Positions 34,012 through 39,749 of a DNA stretch of 39,749 nucleotides are shown piece after piece. A program made the position numbers and the translations under genes. The stretch is from Syntrophaceae bacterium (GTDB lineage Bacteria; Desulfobacterota; Syntrophia; Syntrophales; PHBD01): positions 1 through 39,749 of the forward strand of contig JABLXX010000016.1 in NCBI GenBank assembly GCA_013177825.1, read 5' to 3'. The notes beneath the pieces are model-generated. The model made no database searches. It saw only the letters and a list, made by a program, of their open reading frames with translations, and was not told the origin of the DNA. The first letter of the stretch is position 1; every line of letters starts with the position of its first letter.

Positions 34012-35278
34012 CCATGGCCTCCCGGTAGACATCCACGCCCTGCTGGGCGGCATGCCGCCAGGTGAAGGCCCCTTTCACGCGCTCCAGACCCGCCCGGCCG
34101 AGTTCTTCCCGCTTCCGCGGATTGTCCAGGAGGTCCTCGATGGCTTTCTCCAGGGCCTCCCGGTCGGCCGGGGGCACCAGGATGCCGGCGTCGCCCACCA
34201 CTTCCGGCAGCGCTCCGCCGGTCGTGCTGATGACGGGCACACCGCAGGCCATCGCCTCGCCGGCTGGCATCCCGAAGCCCTCATACAGCGAGGGGATGAC
34301 GGCCATCGTGGCCTTGGCGTAATACCCGGCAAAGTCCTCCCAGGCAATCCGGCCCGTAAATGTGACCGTGTCCCCCAGCCGGAGGTCCCGGACCAGACGC
34401 TCGATGGCCCCGTCCTTCTTGGGCTCCCCGATGACGGTGAGCTTGACCGGACGGCGTCGCCGGAGGGAATCGACGGCCTCCAGGAGATACCGCAACCCCT
34501 TGAGGGGCGTATCGGCGCTGTTGGTCACGAGAATCGTGTTCTCCGGGCGCCCGTTTCCGTTGGCGGGATAGAAATAGTCCATGTTGATGCCGTTGGGCAC
34601 CACCCGGAACCTGTCTTCCGGCACACCGAAGGAATGGCTGATGTCCCCCTTCGAACACTCGGAGACGGTGATGATCCGGGAGAACAGCCGGGAGACCTTG
34701 ATCTGCATGTCGAGAAAGGTGTACCAGCGGCGTACCTTTAGTCTCTTCAGCATGTTGGGAGCGGCCTCGATCTCCGTGTCGCGGTCCACCGTGATGGGGT
34801 GGTGGATCGTCGCCACCGTCGGATACCCTAGCTTTTCCAGCTCGAGGATGCCCCAGGACAGGCACTGGTTGTCGTGGACAATGTCATAGGCCGGCTTCCG
34901 GTCGCGGAACCAGCGATGGACCCGGGTGCCGAAGGTCCGGGGCTCGGGGAATCCGCCCAGGCACATGTCCAGGAATTCCACCGTATTGACCGGGGTCAGC
35001 AGATCCCGGTACCGGGCCGGACGGAAGAGATGATCCGGGTTGTACAGGTCGAGGCCCGGGAGCTTGTGAAGGGTGATCCCCTCCGGCACTTCCGGATAGG
35101 GAGGGCCCGAGATGACGTCCACCTTGTGCCCCAGGTCCCGGAGAGCGCGGCTCAGGTATTTGATGTAAACCCCCTGTCCGCCGCTGGCCGGATTGCCGCG
35201 GTAGGTCAGGAGGCAGATCTTGAGCGAGCCGCTGGAACGCTTGGACTTCTTGGCCTTCGTTGTCTTTTTCTTTTTCAT
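33992..35278 (-). CDS. Glycosyltransferase family 4 (GT-B)
   Basis: The 428-residue enzyme has the N-terminal glycine-rich loop GNPASGGQGVYIKYLSRALRDLGH, HHPITVDRD, a sugar-nucleotide site near VTNSADTPLKGLRYLLEA, and the C-terminal GT4 signature PSLYEGFGMPAGEAMACGVPVI with the EX7E glutamates. A basic tail (KKKKTTKAKKSKR) opens the protein. It transfers a sugar from a nucleotide donor, retaining configuration. It is followed by the methyltransferase (20-nt overlap). Confidence 0.9.
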   Translation of the reverse strand: MKKKKTTKAKKSKRSSGSLKICLLTYRGNPASGGQGVYIKYLSRALRDLGHKVDVISGPPYPEVPEGITLHKLPGLDLYNPDHLFRPARYRDLLTPVNTVEFLDMCLGGFPEPRTFGTRVHRWFRDRKPAYDIVHDNQCLSWGILELEKLGYPTVATIHHPITVDRDTEIEAAPNMLKRLKVRRWYTFLDMQIKVSRLFSRIITVSECSKGDISHSFGVPEDRFRVVPNGINMDYFYPANGNGRPENTILVTNSADTPLKGLRYLLEAVDSLRRRRPVKLTVIGEPKKDGAIERLVRDLRLGDTVTFTGRIAWEDFAGYYAKATMAVIPSLYEGFGMPAGEAMACGVPVISTTGGALPEVVGDAGILVPPADREALEKAIEDLLDNPRKREELGRAGLERVKGAFTWRHAAQQGVDVYREAMDAHRRL

Positions 35279-35350
35279 GTCGGTTTTCTTCGGGCGGGCT
35301 GAAACCTCAGGGAGGGGGATGGCGGGTGCGGGGCACTGCCCCGGCCGGAA

Positions 35351-36010
35351 TCAGGATCCCCAGGCGGTTACCCGCCGGACCAGCTCCTCGGAATTTTTCA
35401 TCATGGTTTCTACTTCCCCGCGGTTCATGCCGGCCCCGAGGGCCACCCGGACGGCTTGTTCGCGGGTGATGAGATCCTGCGGGCCGTGGCTGTCCGTATT
35501 AAGAACCAGGGGAACTTCGAATCGGCGGGCCAGGGCGGAGACGTGCCCGTTCGTGAGGCTGTGTCCCTTCCGGGCGGAGATTTCAAGGAAAACCCCCCGC
35601 TCCTTTGCCAGCATGGCCTCGGCCTCGGAAATCAGGCCCGGATGGGCCAGGATATCCGCGGCCGCTTCGATGGCGGCCCGGTTTGTGCCCGGCAGGACGG
35701 GTTCGGCGATGGTCTCCCCGTGGACGACGACGAGGCGGGCGCCCAGTTCCCGGGCCTCCCGGACCAGTTCGGCGATATACATCGGCGGGACATGGGTCAG
35801 CTCGATCCCCGGAATGACGGGCATCCCCAAGGCATCCGAGAGTTTCCGGCATACCTTCGCCATGCGGGGAACGATCAAATCCAGGTTGGAATGGTCCCCG
35901 TGATCGGTGATGGCGAGGGCGCAATACCCCCTGTCCTGAGCCCTCCGGGCCATTTCGGATGGGATCAGCTCACCGTCGCTGAAGATGGAATGGGTGTGAA
36001 GATCGATCAC
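35351..36010 (-). CDS. PHP-domain metal-dependent phosphoesterase
   Basis: The 219-residue protein has the four PHP motifs: DLHTHSIFSDGE, ITDHGDHSN, a GIELTH block and a late NTDSHGPQD, with His and Asp residues that bind three metal ions. It starts at GTG (36010). Similar stand-alone PHP proteins are histidinol phosphatase-like or of unknown substrate. It lies 72 nt before the GT4 gene. Confidence 0.87.
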   Translation of the reverse strand: MIDLHTHSIFSDGELIPSEMARRAQDRGYCALAITDHGDHSNLDLIVPRMAKVCRKLSDALGMPVIPGIELTHVPPMYIAELVREARELGARLVVVHGETIAEPVLPGTNRAAIEAAADILAHPGLISEAEAMLAKERGVFLEISARKGHSLTNGHVSALARRFEVPLVLNTDSHGPQDLITREQAVRVALGAGMNRGEVETMMKNSEELVRRVTAWGS

Positions 36011-36193
36011 AAAATCAACACGTTTCCCTGTAATATCGGCCGATTCCTGAATCGGTGCGGACTAATTAGCAGATTTCCACGGGGAGGTCAACGAAATATC
36101 GCGCGGCCGAGCCGTGAGACTTGAAGAGTTTCGAAGGGATGGACCGAATCGAACCACCGGAGAGGGCCCGCCGGCGGTTCCGGGCTTCTCCCG

Positions 36194-36508
36194 TCAGGAA
36201 GCGCGGCGGGGAAGCTGGATTTGCCTCCGGGCCGGATCCGTCTGCATGCGATAGAAGATAGCCGTGTGGCCGATGAGCCCGACCAGCGCCGCTCCCGCAG
36301 CGGTCCCGATTCGGGCGGCAAGCTCCCCCTTCCGGTCTTTCTCTTTGAAATCGTTGAACTTGACCTTGATCAGTTCATGCTCCGCCAAAGCTCCCTCCAC
36401 GGCGGCGAGGACGCCATCGGTAAGGCCCGACTGCCCGATCAGGACCAACGGCTTGAGTCCGTGGGCCAGTCCGCGGAGATATTTCCTCTGGAACCCCTGT
36501 AATTCCAT
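36194..36508 (-). CDS. yhbY: YhbY-type CRM domain RNA-binding protein
   Basis: The 104-residue protein is a single CRM domain (FQRKYLRGLAHGLKPLVLIGQSGLTDGVLAAVEGALAEHELIKVKF) linked to 50S ribosome assembly. The ATG at 36508 lies one nucleotide over the stop of the upstream gene and behind GGAGGACA; a TTG one codon earlier is less likely. The GxxG-like loop is present. Confidence 0.9.
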   Translation of the reverse strand: MELQGFQRKYLRGLAHGLKPLVLIGQSGLTDGVLAAVEGALAEHELIKVKFNDFKEKDRKGELAARIGTAAGAALVGLIGHTAIFYRMQTDPARRQIQLPRRAS

Positions 36509-37164
36509 CAATGTCCTCCCGTCCGGGGCCGTCCGAAGCCCAGCATGACCTTCCAGTTCAGATCCGCAACCTCCATCAGGAGGCGGGTATAGCGAATCCA
36601 GCCGTTAAACCAGAGTTGCCGGAAACGTGACGCTTCCTGACAGGCCGCGTTCGACGCCTCCGCGAAGGCGCCCCAGCCGGCAGTCGGAGCAGCCTGAAAG
36701 AATCCGGCCTTCCAAGCATTCCAGCGGTCCGTCGCCGGGGGACTTTCCGGCTGCACCGGCGAGGGCTCATCCGGTTTTCCGGGAGGAGCGGACGGCATCC
36801 CTTCCGACCGGCTGCCGGACTCACGAACCCTCGTGTCCGGCGTCGTCTTTTGCCGGATCGGTTCCGCCGGTTCCGGCTTTTTGTCGACTCCCGCCGCTTT
36901 CACCCCTGAGGATTTTGGTCGTATCGGCTTTTTGCCCTCTGCTGTGGCGGATATTCCGGAAGCAGCTTTCCTTTTCATCACGTCCGGGACTGCCGGTTTC
37001 GCTTTCCGGATCTCCGCCGGACCGACGGTCTTTTTCTTTCCGCTCCCCGTTTCCTGCCCGTCCGACGTCTTTCCCTTTGTCGCTTTTGCGCCCCGTGTTC
37101 GTGTCGGCGTGGACGGTTTCAGGGCGCTCAGCTTCTTCAGCAGCTCCTCGTTCTTCCTAGCCAT
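36508..37164 (-). CDS. Basic disordered protein with C-terminal helical domain, possible ParA partner
   Basis: I do not recognise this 218-residue protein. It begins MARKNEELLKKLSALKP, a short basic helix, followed by about 120 residues rich in Lys, Pro, Ala, Thr and Ser that look disordered. The last 70 residues (from DRWNAWKAGFFQAAP to WKVMLGFGRP) look helical and rich in Trp and Phe, somewhat phasin-like. It overlaps the parA gene by 8 nt, so the two are coupled. ParA-type cargo-positioning systems use partners with short basic N-terminal peptides that trigger ATPase activity, which this could be. That is inference from layout. Confidence 0.6.
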   Translation of the reverse strand: MARKNEELLKKLSALKPSTPTRTRGAKATKGKTSDGQETGSGKKKTVGPAEIRKAKPAVPDVMKRKAASGISATAEGKKPIRPKSSGVKAAGVDKKPEPAEPIRQKTTPDTRVRESGSRSEGMPSAPPGKPDEPSPVQPESPPATDRWNAWKAGFFQAAPTAGWGAFAEASNAACQEASRFRQLWFNGWIRYTRLLMEVADLNWKVMLGFGRPRTGGH

Positions 37165-37906
37165 TCAGTATTTCCTCCGTCAGGGCCCAGAAATCCTCCG
37201 TCCCGGCACACCGGGGACCGTATTCATAGATGCTCTTCTGGGCGATCTGAGCCTTCACCAAGTCTATGTTGACCCGGATGGCCGTGCGAAGCAGGCGATC
37301 TCCGAGGTCGTCCCGGAGAACCTGCAGAATCTGGTCGGACAGGGCTGTCCTCCGGTCAAACTTGGAGAGCAGGACCCCCCGGAGCTTCAGGGTGCGGTTG
37401 TACTCCTTGCGGATCCCCTCGATTTCCTCCAGGAGCTGTTTGAGTCCCAGGATGGCGAAGAATCCCACCTCCACCGGGACGATGACCTCATCCGCCGCCG
37501 CCAGGGCGCTGCGCGTGAAGACGTTGATGCTGGGCGGGCAGTCGTAGAGCATGAAGTCATAGGATCGTTCCAGGGGGGCAAGAAGTTTCTTCAGTCGCCG
37601 TACGCCGTCGTCCCGGTGCAGAAGAGGCTCGATGTCCTTGAGGGCGTTGTTGGCCGGCAAAACGTCCGCTTCTTCTGTCGGAACAACGAACTCCCTGGGA
37701 TTCCCGCCTTCCGCCAGGAGATCCTTGACGGTGCGCCCGTCTCCCTCGATGATCAGCCCCAGGGAGGCCGAGGCGTTTCCCTGGGCGTCCAGGTCCACCA
37801 GGAGGACCCGCTTCCCCCGGCGGGTCAGCCCGCCGGCGAGCCCGAGGGCGGCGGTGGTCTTGCCGACCCCGCCCTTCTGGTTCGTGAAGGCGATCTTTCT
37901 GGCCAT
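37157..37906 (-). CDS. ParA-family (Soj/McdA-like) ATPase
   Basis: The 249-residue protein has the deviant Walker A KGGVGKTT, a Walker A' DLDAQGNASASLG and Walker B YDFMLYDCPPS. It lacks an N-terminal HTH, so it is a short Soj or McdA-type ATPase. The ATG at 37906 follows GGAGGCGGAGC; an extension to 37948 has no support. No parB follows; instead a basic unknown protein overlaps its 3' end. It may position a cargo other than DNA, or be the chromosomal ParA, though those usually lie with parB near gidA. Confidence 0.85.
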   Translation of the reverse strand: MARKIAFTNQKGGVGKTTAALGLAGGLTRRGKRVLLVDLDAQGNASASLGLIIEGDGRTVKDLLAEGGNPREFVVPTEEADVLPANNALKDIEPLLHRDDGVRRLKKLLAPLERSYDFMLYDCPPSINVFTRSALAAADEVIVPVEVGFFAILGLKQLLEEIEGIRKEYNRTLKLRGVLLSKFDRRTALSDQILQVLRDDLGDRLLRTAIRVNIDLVKAQIAQKSIYEYGPRCAGTEDFWALTEEILNG

Positions 37907-37957
37907 GCTCCGCCTCCTTATTCTTGGAATGAGAATGAAGACAGGCAACCGACAGGC

Positions 37958-37972
37958 ATTGATAATATCAAT
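37958..37972. promoter_or_regulatory. Palindrome in the parA/GNAT gap
   Basis: ATTGATA-A-TATCAAT is a perfect 7+7 palindrome, 52 bp upstream of the parA start. On the minus strand it overlaps a -10-like TATTAT with TTGCGC 15 bp further upstream. It may be an operator. No copy was noticed elsewhere. Confidence 0.35.
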
Positions 37973-38162
37973 CGGCCCTGCCGCGCAACCGTTTTTCCGG
38001 TTTTTCTCGAAACAGGCTCCCCAGCCTCTGCAATGGCGGCTACCGCTCGGGTCTTGAATGTAGTATGATCCGGCCCGCTCGCGACGCTCAGCAGATCCGC
38101 GGGCAGAGCATCACGGCCGGGACATGGAAATCGCATACACGGCCTTTGAGGGAGGGGCAGCG

Positions 38163-38585
38163 ATGGAATACAGGTTTCGGGAAGACTGCAAGGGAGTTGA
38201 CTGGCATCAGGTTCAGGAGGCTCTCCGGGAGGCAGGCATGGGGTTTTACGACCACGCCCGCCATCGCCGGGCCTTCGAAAACAGCGAAGCGGTCGTTTTC
38301 GTCTATTCGGGCGAGCGGATCATCGGCTTCGGAAGGGCCATTTCCGATGGGGCCTACCAGGCGGCCGTGTACGACATGGTGGTGACGCCGGAACACCAGG
38401 GCCGGGGTCTGGGCCGAAAAATCCTGGAGACGATCCTGGAAAAGGTCGGCCATTGCAACGTCATCCTTTATGCCAGCCCGGGACGGGAGGGCTTCTATGA
38501 GACCATGGGATTCGGCCGCCTGAAGACGGGCATGGGCCGTTTCCTCCGCCACGAGGAAAAGCGGGAAAAGGGAATGGTGGAATGA
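38163..38585 (+). CDS. GNAT-family N-acetyltransferase
   Basis: The 140-residue protein has the acetyl-CoA-binding motif A (VVTPEHQGRGLGRKILETIL) and motif B-like residues near GFYETMGFG. It transfers an acetyl group to an unknown amine. GAGGGAGGGG precedes the ATG at 38163; an upstream ATG at 38124 lacks a site. It is transcribed away from parA. Confidence 0.88.
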   Translation: MEYRFREDCKGVDWHQVQEALREAGMGFYDHARHRRAFENSEAVVFVYSGERIIGFGRAISDGAYQAAVYDMVVTPEHQGRGLGRKILETILEKVGHCNVILYASPGREGFYETMGFGRLKTGMGRFLRHEEKREKGMVE

Positions 38586-38633
38586 ACCCCGGAAAACAGG
38601 TCAGATTTATTTTTTGACGACCTCGAAAAAAAC

Positions 38634-38809
38634 CCGCAGACAAGGCGCGCAAGTCCTGAGGAGTGAGGCGTACTCCGGCGGCGTTCGAAGGCCGCTCAAA
38701 AGGGGTCGGATGCAAGGCCCTCGAAGTCCGGAGCCGCGAGTCGTACTTTTCGGTACGTCGAGCGGTGAAGGACGAGAGAAACGCAGCAGACGGCCCCTTT
38801 TCAGCGGCC
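38634..38809. repeat. REP-like symmetric element with a truncated second copy
   Basis: The main unit (38690-38809) has 19-bp arms GGCCGCTcAAAAGGGGtCG and its complement (38791-38809), two mismatches, and a central CGTAC-TTTTCG-GTACG exactly on the same axis. In between are matching AAGTCC/GGACGA-type blocks. Upstream (38634-38676) lies a partial copy with the shared pattern GCA-n-AAGGC-n-AAGTCC-GAG-GTACT. Such GTAC-centred elements recur in deltaproteobacterial genomes, to my knowledge as intergenic repeats of unclear function. Confidence 0.7.
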
Positions 38810-38814
38810 GCCCG

Positions 38815-39537
38815 TCAGAACAGCCAGAGGTGGTCCAATTCTTCTCCCTCCCTCCCCTCCGTCTTCCGCATCCGGACGACCTGAGCGGGCATGCCCGCCA
38901 CGAGCGCGTTGGCGGGAACGTCCTTGACGACCATGGAGTGTGAGGCCACGATCGCCTGCTCGCCTACGGTGACCCCGGGGAGAATGACGGCACCGGAATA
39001 GATTTTCGCGTAATCCCGGATGACCACGGGTTTGTATTCCCGGACGATGTGCGACGCCTCCGAGTGGCTGTGCGTGAAGATGCGCACGTCTTCCGTCAGC
39101 GCCACATGATTGCCGATGGTGACGCCGCCCTTGGAATCCACGAAGACGCCCCGGTTGAAAAACACGAAGTCGCCTACCTCAATGTTCTGCCCGAAATTGA
39201 ATCGGCAGTTCTCTTCCGCAATGAAGCCGGTACCGCACTTTTTGAACAGGCGCTCCGCGATCAGCCTCCGGAAAAGGATCCCGAAATTCGCGTCCAGGCA
39301 CACGGGGAGCCGGTCGAAGGCGTCCCACAGGAAGTGAAGGCAGCGTTGCTCCGACGTGAAAGGATGCTCGCGCCCCAGCGGGAGCAGCTCGCTGTAGAGC
39401 GTCATATCTTCCAGGAATTCCCTCGGATAGGCCGGGCCGTCAAGGATCCTGAAGATGTGGAGCGTGCCGTCCTCATCGAGGCCGGTCCGGATGATGGCGC
39501 CGATCTCGTCCAGCATGTTGTCTGTTGTCTTGCCCAT
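38815..39537 (-). CDS. Hexapeptide-repeat acyltransferase (LbetaH)
   Basis: The 240-residue protein has a helical N-terminal part (residues 1-95) and a C-terminal left-handed beta-helix (IEVGDFVFFNRGVFV, VTIGNHVALTEDVRIFTHSH, AKIYSGAVILPGVTVGEQAIVASHSMVVKDVPANALVAGMPA) of the maltose/galactoside O-acetyltransferase type. The catalytic His region is likely FTHSHSEASH. AAAGGAG precedes the ATG. It reads out of the P-type ATPase gene 24 nt away, so the two are probably cotranscribed. Confidence 0.85.
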   Translation of the reverse strand: MGKTTDNMLDEIGAIIRTGLDEDGTLHIFRILDGPAYPREFLEDMTLYSELLPLGREHPFTSEQRCLHFLWDAFDRLPVCLDANFGILFRRLIAERLFKKCGTGFIAEENCRFNFGQNIEVGDFVFFNRGVFVDSKGGVTIGNHVALTEDVRIFTHSHSEASHIVREYKPVVIRDYAKIYSGAVILPGVTVGEQAIVASHSMVVKDVPANALVAGMPAQVVRMRKTEGREGEELDHLWLF

Positions 39538-39561
39538 GGATTGCTCCTTTCGGATTCCGCG

Positions 39562-39749
39562 TCAGGAACGCGCTGCGTTTCTTGCCTTCTTTTCGAGGCC
39601 GATCGCCAGGTAAATCCCGAAGGAGATGAGAAGGATCATCCCCCAGTCACGGGCGGAAATGGGAGCCGTCTGGAAGAGCCGGTTCATGACGGGTGTGTAG
39701 GTAAACAGCATCTGGAGGACCACCATCACGGCGGATCCGACCAGGACCC
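39562..39749 (-). CDS. P-type cation-transporting ATPase, C-terminal fragment
   Basis: The 61 visible residues (VLVGSAVMVVLQMLFTYTPVMNRLFQTAPISARDWG...) match the last two membrane helices of Ca2+/Mg2+-type P-type ATPases, with TYTPVMNRLFQTAP typical of the Cation_ATPase_C domain. It ends in EKKARNAARS. The rest of the gene is beyond the right edge, so substrate and integrity are unknown. Confidence 0.75.
   Translation of the reverse strand, partial: VLVGSAVMVVLQMLFTYTPVMNRLFQTAPISARDWGMILLISFGIYLAIGLEKKARNAARS

Noticed and set aside
36120-36160. tRNA-like T-arm (GGTTCGATTC on the minus strand)
   Set aside because: The flanking bases do not pair as a T stem, and no anticodon or acceptor stem could be found around it.

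Overview
The window looks like chromosomal DNA of an anaerobic, GC-rich deltaproteobacterium (Desulfobacterota), most like a syntrophic or sulfate-reducing lineage such as Syntrophales. This is inferred from gene content only: two selenocysteine-type periplasmic formate dehydrogenases, a membrane-bound uptake [NiFe] hydrogenase with a full hyp maturation set, an FmdE-family protein, a PAS/LuxR regulator beside an acyl-CoA:acetate CoA-transferase, and B12-binding radical SAM and PHP-domain genes. No rRNA, tRNA, transposase, integrase or CRISPR array was seen.

Region 1 (1-9.6 kb) holds two paralogous formate dehydrogenase operons. fdhA1-fdhB1 runs leftward and off the left edge. fdhE and then fdhA2-fdhB2-fdhC run rightward. 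Both catalytic subunits have an in-frame TGA at the conserved selenocysteine position, followed by the same 17-nt hairpin. The fdhB2/fdhC pair is damaged or unusual: the stop between the genes is missing and fdhC is frameshifted near its 3' end.

Region 2 (9.7-12.9 kb) is a molybdate/tungstate supply operon: modA, modB (with an in-frame TGA), modC, an fmdE-like gene and a short ModE-type DNA-binding protein.

Region 3 (13.0-23.7 kb) carries hydrogenase genes hyaABCD, then hypA, hypC, hypD, hypB, hypF and hypE, then nikR. An 18-bp palindrome, TATGYCA-N4-TGRCATA, occurs eight times in the four control regions in front of fdhA1/fdhE, fdhA2, modA and hyaA. It suggests that one regulator, plausibly the ModE-like protein, ties Mo/W supply to formate and hydrogen enzymes. 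This is the most interesting signal in the window.

Region 4 (23.7-29.3 kb) holds a DUF4124 protein, a cold-shock protein with a terminator-bearing leader, an RRM glycine-rich RNA-binding protein, a small methyltransferase, a PAS-PAS-PAS-LuxR regulator and the CoA-transferase. The 29.3-29.7 kb convergent gap is packed with large palindromes.

Region 5 (29.7-37.9 kb, all leftward) reads from right to left as ParA ATPase, a basic adaptor-like protein, YhbY, PHP phosphoesterase, GT4 glycosyltransferase, methyltransferase, alpha/alpha-toroid protein, hexapeptide acyltransferase and B12/radical SAM enzyme. It looks like an unassigned glycan or lipid modification operon next to an orphan ParA-type positioning pair. 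The right end has a GNAT acetyltransferase, a REP-like element, another hexapeptide acyltransferase and the 3' end of a P-type cation ATPase.
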